Shown: positions 23,116-32,543 of the stretch, piece by piece
How the letters are laid out: each line of letters starts with the position of its first letter
Position numbering within the stretch: position 1 is the first letter of the stretch
Assembly: GCA_023150375.1 (NCBI GenBank)
Contig: JAKLLA010000018.1
Location: forward strand, 92,444-156,443
Length of the DNA: 64,000 nt
Reading direction: 5' to 3'
From: Burkholderiaceae bacterium
GTDB lineage: Bacteria; Pseudomonadota; Gammaproteobacteria; Burkholderiales; Burkholderiaceae_C
The notes under the pieces: generated by a model
Told to the model about the DNA's origin: nothing
The model's input: only the letters and a program-made list of their open reading frames with translations
Databases searched by the model: none
Made by a program: the position numbers and the translations under genes

Positions 23116-23181
23116 GCCTGGCCGGGCCGGCGTCGACCGGCCCGCCAGCGAACGTCAACCCGTCCCTCCAAGGAGCCTTGC

Positions 23182-24177
23182 ATGGCCCGCATCACGCTCG
23201 GCATCGGCACCTCCCACAGCCCGATCCTGATCCTCAGCGGTGAGAAGTGGGAGCACCGCGCCCGCGACGACCGCCGCAACCCGTCGCTCTACACGCTCGA
23301 CGGCCGCAAGGTCTCCTATGACCAGCTCGTGGCCGAACGCGGCGAGCCTTTCGCGCAGCAGGCCGACCCGGCCCGCTTTCCCGCGCAGGCGGCCCAGGCC
23401 GAAGCCGCGCTGGACCGCCTGGAGGCGATGCTGGTCGAGGCCCGGCCCGACGTGGTGCTGGTGATCGGCGACGACCAGGACGAGCTGTTCGGCTACGACA
23501 ACCTGCCCGCCCTCTCGGTCTACCGCGGCGAGGAGGTCGTGATGAAGGAGCAGCCGCTGCCGCATCCACGCCTGACCTGGACCGACCGCGACTTCTGGGC
23601 CGGCTACGCGATGGACCTGCCGCGGCGCTTCCCGGCCGCGCCGAAGCTGGCCGACGACCTGATCCGCGGGCTGATCCGCCTGGGGGTGGACGTGGCCACC
23701 AGCAACGCGGTGCCCGACCCCGAACGGCGTGCCTTCGGCCACGCCTACGGCTTCGTCTACCAGCGGCTGATGAAGCGGCTGCCCGTGCCGATGCTACCGG
23801 TGCTGCTCAACACCTACTTCCCGCCGAACAACCCGACCTCGGCGCGCTGTTACGACATCGGCAGCGCCATCGCACATGCCCTGGCGGCCTCGCCGATCGA
23901 CGCCGACGTGGCGGTGATCGCCTCGGGCGGCCTGAGCCACTTCCTGTGCGAGGAGGCCTTCGACCGCCGCGTGATGCAGGCCCTGAAGACCCACGACGTG
24001 GCCACGCTGACGCAGATCCCGCAGGAAGCCCTGTGCTCCGGCACCTCCGAGACGCGCAACTGGATCACGATGGCCGGCGCCATCGGCCACCTGCGCTGCG
24101 TGTACGACGAGTACCTCCCGGTCTACCGCACCGCGGCCGGCACCGGCATCGGTCTCGGTTTCGCCGCCTGGCGCTGA
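23182..24177 (+). CDS. Class III extradiol ring-cleavage dioxygenase (LigB-like)
   Basis: GIGTSHSPILIL, VVLVIGDDQDELF, NTYFPPNNPTSARCYDIGSAIAHAL, VAVIASGGLSHFLCEE. Confidence 0.85.
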   Translation: MARITLGIGTSHSPILILSGEKWEHRARDDRRNPSLYTLDGRKVSYDQLVAERGEPFAQQADPARFPAQAAQAEAALDRLEAMLVEARPDVVLVIGDDQDELFGYDNLPALSVYRGEEVVMKEQPLPHPRLTWTDRDFWAGYAMDLPRRFPAAPKLADDLIRGLIRLGVDVATSNAVPDPERRAFGHAYGFVYQRLMKRLPVPMLPVLLNTYFPPNNPTSARCYDIGSAIAHALAASPIDADVAVIASGGLSHFLCEEAFDRRVMQALKTHDVATLTQIPQEALCSGTSETRNWITMAGAIGHLRCVYDEYLPVYRTAAGTGIGLGFAAWR

Positions 24178-24220
24178 CGCGCCGGCATCGCCCCTCCACC
24201 CTTCGAAGCGCATACCTCCC

Positions 24221-25219
24221 ATGATCATCGATTGCCACGGCCACGTCAGCCCGCCGGCCGAACTCTGGGTCTACAAGGCCAATCTGCTGTCACACCGGGG
24301 CGCCCACGGCCGGCGCATGCCCGAGGTCAGCGACGCGGCCATCCTGGCTGCGGCCAACCGCCGCGAGATGGCCCCCAAGGGCCACCTGGACATGATGGAT
24401 CAGTTCGGCATCGACCTGCAGATGCTCTCGCCGCGGCCTTTCCAGATGATGCACAGCGCCAAGCCCGCCAAGCTGGTGCACTGGTTCACCGAGGAAACCA
24501 ACAACCTCATCGCCCGCACGGTGGCGCTGATCCCCGGGCGTTTCGTCGGCGTGGCGGGGCTGCCGCAGACGGCGGGTGACCCCATCGAGCAGGTGCTGCC
24601 CGAGCTGGAGCGCTGCGTGAAGATGGGCTTTCGCGGCGTGCTGCTCAACCCCGACCCCTACGAGAACAGCGGCGTGGAGCCGCCGTCGCTGGGCGACCGC
24701 TACTGGTACCCGCTGTACGAGAAGCTCTGCGAGCTGGACGTGCCGATGCACATCCACTCCACCAGCTCGCACTCCGAGCGTGCGCCCTACACGCTGAACT
24801 TCATCAGCGAGGAGACCCTCGCGGTCTACAACCTGGTGCAGTCCAGCGTCTTCAAGGACTTCCCGACGCTCAAGGTGATCTGTTCGCACGGCGGCGGGGC
24901 GATTCCGTACCAGATCGGGCGCTTCCAGTCCGCCTCCAGCCGCCAGGGCGCAAGCTTCCTCGACGGCATGCGCCAGCTCTACTACGACACCGTGCTGTAT
25001 TCGGAGGAAGCGCTGCGCCTGCTCATCAAGACCGTGGGCGCCGACCGCTGCCTGTTCGGCTCGGAGTGCCCGGGCGTGGGCTCGACCATCGACCCCGCGA
25101 CCGGCCGCCAGCGCGACGACCTGCGCCCGGTGATCGAGGGCTTCGACTGGCTGAGCGCCGCCGACAAGCAGCTGATCTTCGAAGGCAACGCCCGCCAGGT
25201 CTTCGGCCTGCCGGCCTGA
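24221..25219 (+). CDS. Amidohydrolase family protein (ACMSD / 4-oxalomesaconate hydratase-like)
   Basis: MIIDCHGHV, MHIHSTSSHSE, LKVICSHGGGAIPYQIGR, CLFGSECPGVGS. Confidence 0.82.
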   Translation: MIIDCHGHVSPPAELWVYKANLLSHRGAHGRRMPEVSDAAILAAANRREMAPKGHLDMMDQFGIDLQMLSPRPFQMMHSAKPAKLVHWFTEETNNLIARTVALIPGRFVGVAGLPQTAGDPIEQVLPELERCVKMGFRGVLLNPDPYENSGVEPPSLGDRYWYPLYEKLCELDVPMHIHSTSSHSERAPYTLNFISEETLAVYNLVQSSVFKDFPTLKVICSHGGGAIPYQIGRFQSASSRQGASFLDGMRQLYYDTVLYSEEALRLLIKTVGADRCLFGSECPGVGSTIDPATGRQRDDLRPVIEGFDWLSAADKQLIFEGNARQVFGLPA

Positions 25220-25243
25220 TCCACCCCACGCACCCGCCCTGCC

Positions 25244-26137
25244 ATGAAGATCGCCCGCTACAACGAGGGTCGCATCGGCGTCGTCGTCGACGCCGAGCAC
25301 CTGGTCGACGTCACCGAACTCGTCGGCGCCGACGCCACCGCCTGGCCGCCCGTCGGCAGCCTGCGGCTCATCGCCGACTTCGAGCGGCTGCGCCCGCGCA
25401 TCGAAGCGGCGCTGCCCGGCCTGCCGCGCATCGCGCTGCGCGATGTCACCCTGCGCACCCCGGTGCCCTGGCCCAACAAGGTGATTGCCTACCCGGTCAA
25501 CTACCACGACCACGGCCGCGAGATGCAGGCCGGCTACCGCGCCGACGTGCAGGGCTTCTTCCTCAAGCCCGCCTCGTCGCTGTCGGGCGCCGGCGAGCCC
25601 GTCGAGCTGCCGATCGTGCCCGGCCGCGAGGTGCACCACGAGTCCGAGCTGGCCATCGTGATCGGCCGGCAGTGCCGCGGCATCGCCCGCGAGGAATGGC
25701 GCGACGTCGTCTTCGGCTACGCCTGCCTGCTCGACATGGTGGTGCGCGGCCGCGAGGAACGGGTCTTCCGCAAGGCCTTCGACACCTTCTGCCCGGTGGG
25801 CCCCTGGATCACCACCGCCGACGAGGTGGGCGACCCCTCGCAGCTGGAGATGAAGCTCTGGGTCAACGGCGAACTCCGGCAGCACGCCAACACCCGCGAC
25901 CTGGTGCTGGACATCCCCGGCATGGTGCAGATGGCCGCGGCGGTGATGACGCTGTACCCCGGCGACATCATCGCCACCGGCACGCCCGCCGGCGTGGGCC
26001 CGGTGAAGGACGGCGACCAGATCCGCATCACGATCGACCACCTGGGGGAGATGAACGTGCCGGTGGTCCAGGGCACGCTGGGCCAGACCCCGGTGTTCGC
26101 CCAGCCCTACACCCCCGACATCGTCAAGCAACGCTGA
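25244..26137 (+). CDS. Fumarylacetoacetate hydrolase family protein
   Basis: VIAYPVNYHDHGREM, FFLKPASSL, HHESELAIVIGRQCRGI, GDIIATGTPAGVGPVKDGDQIRI. Confidence 0.9.
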   Translation: MKIARYNEGRIGVVVDAEHLVDVTELVGADATAWPPVGSLRLIADFERLRPRIEAALPGLPRIALRDVTLRTPVPWPNKVIAYPVNYHDHGREMQAGYRADVQGFFLKPASSLSGAGEPVELPIVPGREVHHESELAIVIGRQCRGIAREEWRDVVFGYACLLDMVVRGREERVFRKAFDTFCPVGPWITTADEVGDPSQLEMKLWVNGELRQHANTRDLVLDIPGMVQMAAAVMTLYPGDIIATGTPAGVGPVKDGDQIRITIDHLGEMNVPVVQGTLGQTPVFAQPYTPDIVKQR

Positions 26138-26156
26138 CAACGCGCCGGGAGCCCCC

Positions 26157-27095
26157 ATGAAGCCCATGAAGACCCTCGACGAACTCTACGCTGCGATCGA
26201 CGCCCTCAGCATGGAAGGCGGCTGGCACCGCAAGCAGCCTTCGCTCTGGCCCGAGCCGCGCGCCAACTTCCTGCCCGCGCAGTGGCGCTACGCCGACGTC
26301 AAGCCCATCCTCGAGGCCGCCGGCCACCTGGTGGACCACGAGCTGGCCGAGCGCCGCAACCTCACGCTCACCAACCCGCTGCCGGGCAACTGGTACGCCA
26401 CGGTGCGCACGCTGGTGGCGGCCTACCAGTCGATCAAGCCGGGCGAGCACGCCCTGTCGCACCGCCACACGCCCAACGCGCTGCGCATCATCCGCGAAGG
26501 CCATGGCACCTACACGGTGGTCAATGGCACCCGCGTGGAGATGCGCCCCGGCGACGTGCTGCTCACCCCGAGCTGGTGCTGGCACGCCCACGAGGCCCTC
26601 GGCCCGGACGAGTGCTTCTGGGTCGACGTGCTGGACGTGCCGCTGGTGCACCTGCTCGAGCCGATGTTCTTCGAGCGGCACCCGGACCGTTTCGAGCCGG
26701 TGCGCGAGAACGTCGAGGCCTGCCCGCTGGCCTTCCGCTGGGAGGACTCGCTGCGCCGCCTGGACGCGGCCGCCACCGCCCCCGCCCACGGCATGGCCCA
26801 GCGCGAGATCGAGCTCGGCGCGCCGGCCATGAAGACCGTGGCCATCCATGTGCAGCGCATGGCGGCGGGTTTCGCCTCGCCGGAGCATCGCAGCACCGCC
26901 AACGCGGTGTTCACCGTCGTCGAGGGCGCGGGGCGCACCCGGGTGGGCGACCGCGTCTTCGAGTGGGCGCGCGGCGACGTGCTGGCGGTACCCGGCTGGC
27001 AGCCCTACCGGCATGAGGTGAGCGCCGACGCCCACCTGGTGCGGGTGAGCGACGAGCCGGTGATGCGCGCCTTCGACTGGCTGCGCCAGCGTTGA
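26157..27095 (+). CDS. Cupin protein, gentisate 1,2-dioxygenase-like
   Basis: PGEHALSHRHTPNALRIIREGHGTYTVVNGTRVEMRPGDVLLTPSWCWHAHEAL; second cupin half DRVFEWARGDVLAVPGWQPYRHEV. Confidence 0.82.
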   Translation: MKPMKTLDELYAAIDALSMEGGWHRKQPSLWPEPRANFLPAQWRYADVKPILEAAGHLVDHELAERRNLTLTNPLPGNWYATVRTLVAAYQSIKPGEHALSHRHTPNALRIIREGHGTYTVVNGTRVEMRPGDVLLTPSWCWHAHEALGPDECFWVDVLDVPLVHLLEPMFFERHPDRFEPVRENVEACPLAFRWEDSLRRLDAAATAPAHGMAQREIELGAPAMKTVAIHVQRMAAGFASPEHRSTANAVFTVVEGAGRTRVGDRVFEWARGDVLAVPGWQPYRHEVSADAHLVRVSDEPVMRAFDWLRQR

Positions 27096-27161
27096 TCCGC
27101 AAAGACCACATCGAACCGGAGTGACGGCGCGCAGCCGTCGGACCCCACAAGGAGCAGGACC

Positions 27162-28352
27162 ATGCATGTACTGATCGCCGGCGGCGGCATCGGCGGACTC
27201 GCCGCGGCGGCCGCGCTGCTGCAACGTGGCGTCGACGTCGACGTCTTCGAACAGGCCACCGAACTCAAGGAGGTCGGCGCGGGCATCCAGATCAGCCCGA
27301 ACGGCAACAAGGTGCTGGACGCGATCGGCGTGTTCGAGCGGTTGAAGGCGCTGTCCTTCGACCCCGAGCGCAAGGAGTTCCGTCTGTGGAACACCGGCCG
27401 GCCCTGGCCGATGTTCAGCCTGGGCAAGCAGGCGATCGCCGACTACGGCTACCCCTACCTGACGGTGTACCGCCCCGACCTGCACGAGGCGCTGGCCGAT
27501 CGCGTGCGCGCGCTCGACCCCGACGCCATCCACCTCGGCAGCGGCGTGGCGGGCTGCACGCAGGATGACGAGAGCGTCGAGCTGCACCTGCGCGACGGTC
27601 GTCGGGTGCGCGGCGATGCCCTGATCGGCGCCGACGGCGTACGCTCGGTGGTGCGCAACACCCTCTGGGGGCCCACCGACCCGACCTTCTCCGGCATGGT
27701 GGCCTGGCGCGGCATGATCCCGATGGAGCAGCTGCCCGAGCGCATGCAGGCCTCGGTGGGCACCACCTGGATCGGCCCGGGCGGTCATGCGGTGAGCTAC
27801 CCGCTGCGGCGCGGCAAGTTCATGAACTTCGTGGCCACCATCGAGGGCAAGACCTGGACGGCCGCTGCCGGCTCGGAGGTCGGCACGGTGGAGGAATGCC
27901 TGGCCGACTTCGCCGGCTGGCACGAGGACGTGCAGACCATGATCCGCTGCAGCCCGAAGCTGCTCAAGTGGGCGCTGATGCAGCGCGACCCCATCCCGGC
28001 CTGGACGCAGGGGCGCATCAGCCTGCTGGGCGATGCGGCGCACGCCACGCTGCCCTTCCTGGCGCAGGGCGCGGTGCACTCCATCGAGGACGGCATGGTG
28101 CTGGCGCGCTGCCTGGAAGGCGTGCCGCCCGAGGACGCCCCGGCCGCGCTGGCCCGCTACGAGGCGGCCCGCATCGGGCGCACCAGCCAGATGGTGCGCG
28201 GCGCCACCGCCAACACCGAACGCTTCCACAGCCGCGAGCTGGCCACCGAGGCGTCGGCCGAGCGCTACCTGCAGCGCGAGTGGAGTGCCGCGCCGATCCA
28301 CGACCGCTACCACTGGCTGTACGTCTACGATGCCAACACCGTGGCCATCTGA
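27162..28352 (+). CDS. FAD-dependent aromatic monooxygenase (salicylate/3-hydroxybenzoate hydroxylase-like)
   Basis: HVLIAGGGIGGLAAAAALLQRGVDVDVFEQA; GADGVRSVVRNTLWG; ISLLGDAAHATLPFLAQGAVHSIEDG. Confidence 0.88.
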   Translation: MHVLIAGGGIGGLAAAAALLQRGVDVDVFEQATELKEVGAGIQISPNGNKVLDAIGVFERLKALSFDPERKEFRLWNTGRPWPMFSLGKQAIADYGYPYLTVYRPDLHEALADRVRALDPDAIHLGSGVAGCTQDDESVELHLRDGRRVRGDALIGADGVRSVVRNTLWGPTDPTFSGMVAWRGMIPMEQLPERMQASVGTTWIGPGGHAVSYPLRRGKFMNFVATIEGKTWTAAAGSEVGTVEECLADFAGWHEDVQTMIRCSPKLLKWALMQRDPIPAWTQGRISLLGDAAHATLPFLAQGAVHSIEDGMVLARCLEGVPPEDAPAALARYEAARIGRTSQMVRGATANTERFHSRELATEASAERYLQREWSAAPIHDRYHWLYVYDANTVAI

Positions 28353-28368
28353 CGGCGGGGGCAAGAAC

Positions 28369-29559
28369 GTGTCGACACGACTCCTGGACGGCATCCGGGT
28401 CCTCGACCTCAGCAACGTGCTGGCCGGGCCCTTCTGCGGCTACCAGCTGGCGCTGCTGGGCGCCGACGTGATCAAGGTCGAGTCCCCGGACGGGGGCGAC
28501 CTGGCGCGGCAGCTCGGTGCCGACCCCGCGCTCAACGCGGCCGGCATGGGCGCTTCCTTTCTGGCGCAGAACGCCGACAAGCGCTCGGTGGTGGTGGACC
28601 TCAAGAGCGAGGCGGGGCGGGCGACCTTCCTGCAGCTGGTCGACAGCGCCGACGTGCTGCTGGAGAACTTTCGCCCCGGCGTGATGCGGCGCCTGGGCCT
28701 GGACCACGAAACCCTGCGCGAGCGCCGCCCGGCGCTGGTGTACTGCGCCATCTCCGGCTTCGGCCAGACCGGCCCGTTGTCGCGCTCGCCGGCCTACGAC
28801 CAGATCATCCAGGGCCGCGCCGGGGTCATGAGCGTCACCGGCGACCGCGACAGCGCGCCGCTGCGGGTGGGCTACCCGGTGTGCGACACCTTCGGCGGGC
28901 TGACGGCGGCCTTCGCGATCTGCGCGGCGCTGGTGCAGCGCGCTCGCACCGGCGAGGGGGCCTTCCTCGATGTGTCGATGCTCGATTCGGCCCTGGTCAG
29001 CATGGGCTGGATCGTCTCCAACCTGCTGATCGCCGGGCAGACCCCGGTGCCGATGGGCAACGACAACTTCACCGCCAGCCCGTCGGGCACCTTCGCCACC
29101 GCCCGCGGCCTGCTCAACATCGCCGCCAACAAGCAGGACCAGTACGAGGCGCTGTGCGACACCCTGGGCGCGCCGCAGCTCAAGACCGATCCGCGCTTTG
29201 CCGACCGCGAAAGCCGCAAGCGCCACCGCGCCGAGCTGCGCACCGAGATCGAGCGCCACCTGGCCGAGGCGGATGCCGCCACCTGGGAGGACCAGCTCAA
29301 CGCCGTCGGCGTGCCGGCCGGCCAGGTGCTCGAGGTGGCGCAGGCCCTGAGCCAGGAGCAGCTGCAGGCCCGCCCGCTCGTGGGCGAGGTGCCGCTCGAC
29401 CTGGGCGGGCGCGGCACGCTACAGCTCACCGGCAGCGCCTTCCTGGTCGATGGCCAGCGCTGCCTGCCGCAGGCACCGCCGCCACGGCTGGGGCAGCACA
29501 GTGCCGAGATCCTCGGCGAACTCGACGCGGCGCAGCACTGCGGAGGGCCCCATGGCTGA
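28369..29559 (+). CDS. CaiB/BaiF family CoA-transferase (GTG start)
   Basis: LLDGIRVLDLSNVLAGPFCGYQLALLGADVIKVESPDGGDLAR; RPALVYCAISGFGQTGPLSRSPAYDQIIQG. Confidence 0.9.
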   Translation: MSTRLLDGIRVLDLSNVLAGPFCGYQLALLGADVIKVESPDGGDLARQLGADPALNAAGMGASFLAQNADKRSVVVDLKSEAGRATFLQLVDSADVLLENFRPGVMRRLGLDHETLRERRPALVYCAISGFGQTGPLSRSPAYDQIIQGRAGVMSVTGDRDSAPLRVGYPVCDTFGGLTAAFAICAALVQRARTGEGAFLDVSMLDSALVSMGWIVSNLLIAGQTPVPMGNDNFTASPSGTFATARGLLNIAANKQDQYEALCDTLGAPQLKTDPRFADRESRKRHRAELRTEIERHLAEADAATWEDQLNAVGVPAGQVLEVAQALSQEQLQARPLVGEVPLDLGGRGTLQLTGSAFLVDGQRCLPQAPPPRLGQHSAEILGELDAAQHCGGPHG

Positions 29560-30370
29560 TCCCATGCAGCAGGCCTCGGACTGGTGGTCCACCGCGATCA
29601 TCGACATCCGCCCCGGCGTGATCCGGCCGCGCGGGCGCCCGATCCAGGACCTGATCGGCCACATCAGCTTCCCGCAGATGATCTGGCTGATGCTGCGCGG
29701 CGAGCTGCCCGATGCGGCGCAGGCCGGGCTGCTCGAGGCCGCGCTGGTGGCGTCGGTGGACCACGGGCCGCAGGCGCCCTCGATCGCCATCGCCCGCATG
29801 GCGGTGACCTGCGGGCAGGGGTTGAACGGCGCGATGGCCTCGGCCATCAACGTGCTCGACGACGTGCACGGCGGCGCGGGCGAGCAGTGCCTGGCGCTGT
29901 ACCGCCGCGTGCTGCAGCTGCAGCACGGGCGCACGCTGGAGGCGGCGGTCGACGCGGCGCTGGACGAGCAGATCCGGCAGCACGGGCGCATCGTGCCCGG
30001 CTTCGGGCACCGCTTCCATCCGGTGGACCCGCGCGCGGTGCGGCTGCTGGCGCTGATCGACGCGGCGCAGGCGGCCGGCACGGTGACGGGCGAACATGCC
30101 GCGGTGGCCCGCGCCGTCGAGGCGGCGCTGCAGCGCCGCACCGGCAAGGCGCTGCCGATGAACATCGACGGCGCCACCGCGGCGCTGTTCGGCGAGCTGG
30201 GCTTCGAGCCGGCGCTGGCGCGCGGGCTGTTCATCCTCTCGCGCTCGGTGGGCATCCTGGCGCACGCCTGGGAGGAATCGACCCAGGGCCGGCGCATCAA
30301 GGGGCCGATGCCGCCGAGCATCCCCTACACCTACACCGGACCGCGCGAGCCCGACGGCCCGACGAAGTGA
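29552..30370 (+). CDS. Citryl-CoA lyase / citrate synthase C-terminal-like protein
   Basis: GLNGAMASAINVLDDVHGGAGEQCLALY, GRIVPGFGHRFHPVDPRA, NIDGATAALFGELGFEPALARGLFILSRSVGILAHAWEE. Confidence 0.82.
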   Translation: MADPMQQASDWWSTAIIDIRPGVIRPRGRPIQDLIGHISFPQMIWLMLRGELPDAAQAGLLEAALVASVDHGPQAPSIAIARMAVTCGQGLNGAMASAINVLDDVHGGAGEQCLALYRRVLQLQHGRTLEAAVDAALDEQIRQHGRIVPGFGHRFHPVDPRAVRLLALIDAAQAAGTVTGEHAAVARAVEAALQRRTGKALPMNIDGATAALFGELGFEPALARGLFILSRSVGILAHAWEESTQGRRIKGPMPPSIPYTYTGPREPDGPTK

Positions 30371-30379
30371 CCTGCCGCG

Positions 30380-30856
30380 ATGAGCGCCAAACTGCCCCCC
30401 ACCCCGACCGCCGACCTGCTGTGGAGCGACGAGCGCCTGCTCGGCTTCGGCCCGATGGACCGCACCCACGAGGACTTCTATCGCCTGGCCTTCGACCTGC
30501 TGACCTGCCACGACGGCGGTGCCGGCTACGCCGCCGTGGCGCGGCGCGCCATCGCGGCCTTCGAGGCGCATGCCGTCGCGCACTTCGGCGAGGAGGAGCG
30601 CTGGATGCAAGACAGCGGCTTCCCGGCCGCCGGCTGCCATGTCGACGAGCACGCCGCCGTGCTGGCCTCGGTGCGCGAGGTCCGGGCTGCCGTGGACGAA
30701 GGCCGGGCCGGCGCCGACCTGCTGCGCCGCCTGGCCGAACATCTCTTCACCTGGTTCCCGGCGCATGCGGACTACATGGACTCCGCGCTGGCGGCCTGGA
30801 TGTGCAAGCGCACGCTGGGCGGCCAGCCGGTGGTGCTGCGGCGGCAGCGGGACTGA
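30380..30856 (+). CDS. Bacteriohemerythrin-like O2-binding protein
   Basis: DRTHEDFYRL, HFGEEERWM, HVDEHAAVL, WFPAHADYMD reproduce the spacing of hemerythrin Fe ligands. Confidence 0.82.
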   Translation: MSAKLPPTPTADLLWSDERLLGFGPMDRTHEDFYRLAFDLLTCHDGGAGYAAVARRAIAAFEAHAVAHFGEEERWMQDSGFPAAGCHVDEHAAVLASVREVRAAVDEGRAGADLLRRLAEHLFTWFPAHADYMDSALAAWMCKRTLGGQPVVLRRQRD

Positions 30857-30948
30857 GTCCCGCACCCGGCGCCGCTGCGAAGCCGGGCGATCCAAGCGCG
30901 CATCCTCGCTGCGAGACCGGCGACAGGGTTCATTCAGGAAACACCCTC

Positions 30949-31120
30949 TCAGATCACCCGCACCGGCTCCTGCCGCAGCTCGAAACCGCTGGAGGCCAGC
31001 ATCTTCAGGTTGCCATTGGCGCGGATCTCCACACACGCCCCCACCCGCCACTGGCCAGCAGGTTGGGGTCACTGAGCCGGTCGAAGCCAAGGATGAGTTT
31101 GAGCTGAGGTATGGTGAATC
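30949..31120 (-). pseudogene. Remnant of a hypothetical protein gene
   Basis: Minus-strand pieces QLKLILGFDRLSDPNLLASG and VEIRANGNLKMLASSGFELRQEPVRVI* lie in different frames with no intact ORF. Confidence 0.35.
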
Positions 31121-31254
31121 TCCCTGAAGGTGACGAAGGCGCTTCGGGATGGATGCATCCTCATTCTTGGGCGAGGAGGCACCTGCTGGGGATGGCTCCA
31201 ATGTATTGACCCACTAAAAACCTGCACAGGTGTTACCGTTGAAAGGAAGACACC

Positions 31255-31569
31255 GTGAGCACACTGATGGAAGAAGAGATCAAGCGCTGGACAGCCAAGC
31301 GCAAGACGGCACTGGTGCTGGAGATCATCCAGGGCAAGACGAGCGTGGCGGAGGCGAGCAGGGCCTACGACCTGACGCCCTCGGAGATCGAGGGCTGGGT
31401 GGAAGATGGCCGCAAGGGGATGGAAAACGCCCTGAAGGCCAACCCGCAGGACGTGCGCGAGCAGTACGAGCGGCAGATCAAGGATCTGCAGGAGGCGTAC
31501 GGGGAGGCGATGCTGGAGCTGCGCGCGAGAAAAAAATTGCAGTCCCTGCTGGGCGAGGAAGAGAAGTGA
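31255..31569 (+). CDS. IS3-family transposase OrfA
   Basis: 104-aa HTH protein upstream of OrfB; A7 slippery run at 31530-31536 near its 3' end. Confidence 0.9.
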   Translation: MSTLMEEEIKRWTAKRKTALVLEIIQGKTSVAEASRAYDLTPSEIEGWVEDGRKGMENALKANPQDVREQYERQIKDLQEAYGEAMLELRARKKLQSLLGEEEK

Positions 31570-32387
31570 TCGAGACGATCCGCCAGGGACTGCAGGCCGA
31601 AGGCATCACCGTCTCGATCAGCAAGCTGTGCCGGTGGTTCGGGGTGCCGCGGCGCACGGTGTACTACCGAGCGGTCAAGGCCGAACCGAAGCTGCAGGAG
31701 CGGCTGGTGGCGCCGATCAAGGCGATGATCGAGGAGAACCCGTCATTCGGCTACCGGACGGTGGCGTACCTGCTGGGGATGAACAAGAACACGGTGCAGC
31801 GCATCTTCCAGCTCAAGGGCTGGCAGGTGCGCAAACGCCCCGTCGGCTTCAGACCGCGCATCCAGGCGCTGCCCTCGGTGGCGCAGGTGCCCAACGAGCG
31901 CTGGGCCACCGACATGTGCCGGATCTGGGCTGGACGCGACGGCTGGACCACCATGGCGTTGGTGATCGACTGCCACAGCCGGGAGCTGCTCGTCTGGCAT
32001 CTGTCACGCAGCGGTCGCTCCCGGACCGCCGAGTCGGCGCTGGAGCAGGCGCTCATCGCCCGCTTCGGCACGCTCGGCCGGCTGCCGGCGCCGTTCCTGC
32101 TGCGCTCGGACAACGGCCTGGTCTTCACCAGTCGCAGCTTCACCGCGCTGGTCAGGAGCTACGGGCTGCGCCAGGAGTTCATCACCCCGCACAGCCCCGA
32201 GCAGAACGGCCTGGTCGAGCGGGTTATCCGCACGCTCAAGGAGCAGTGCGTGCACCGCCACCGCTTCGAGTCGCTGCAGCACGCCAGCCGTCTGATCGGC
32301 GACTGGATCCATTTCTACAACCACCGGCGCCCTCATCAGGCGCTGTGCATGATGACCCCCGCTGAGGCGTTCGCCGCAGCTGCCTGA
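31566..32387 (+). CDS. IS3-family transposase OrfB (DDE integrase core), GTG start or -1 frameshift fusion with OrfA
   Basis: RWATDMCRIW..., LLRSDNGLVFTSRSF, SPEQNGLVERVIRTLKEQC, HFYNHRRPHQAL. Confidence 0.92.
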   Translation: MIETIRQGLQAEGITVSISKLCRWFGVPRRTVYYRAVKAEPKLQERLVAPIKAMIEENPSFGYRTVAYLLGMNKNTVQRIFQLKGWQVRKRPVGFRPRIQALPSVAQVPNERWATDMCRIWAGRDGWTTMALVIDCHSRELLVWHLSRSGRSRTAESALEQALIARFGTLGRLPAPFLLRSDNGLVFTSRSFTALVRSYGLRQEFITPHSPEQNGLVERVIRTLKEQCVHRHRFESLQHASRLIGDWIHFYNHRRPHQALCMMTPAEAFAAAA

Positions 32388-32543
32388 CCTGTGCAGGTTC
32401 TGGTGGGTCAATACACCAAAGGGATCGGGTGGGACTGTTGCGCAGGGGGAGACCCAATTGGGGGGTAGTCATGGCCATGCGCAAAGGTCATTCATTAGTC
32501 TTAGCTCGTGCCCCCCCAGAAGAACACCAGTTGCTCGATCTGG

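Larger units (their letters stand above)
31202..32415 (+). mobile_element. Intact IS3-family insertion sequence (1214 bp) with ~29-bp terminal IRs and 4-bp TSD CCAA
   Basis: Left end TGTATTGACCCACTAAAAACCTGCACAGG; right end (revcomp) TGTATTGACCCACCAGAACCTGCACAGG; CCAA flanks both ends (31198-31201 and 32416-32419). Confidence 0.93.

Noticed and set aside
30860-30895. CCCGGC...GCCGGG hairpin after the hemerythrin gene as a terminator
   Set aside because: Short stem with an 11-nt loop and no T-run; indistinguishable from background in such GC-rich sequence.
31230-31565. ORF 31230-32387 as a single transposase with a 112-aa unique N-terminus
   Set aside because: The N-terminal part is OrfA read out of frame; the layout is standard IS3 orfA/orfB with -1 frameshifting.
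32420-32543. Possible second mobile-element remnant or ncRNA between the IS and res
   Set aside because: No terminal repeats, recognisable ORF or convincing stem-loop could be supported by eye.
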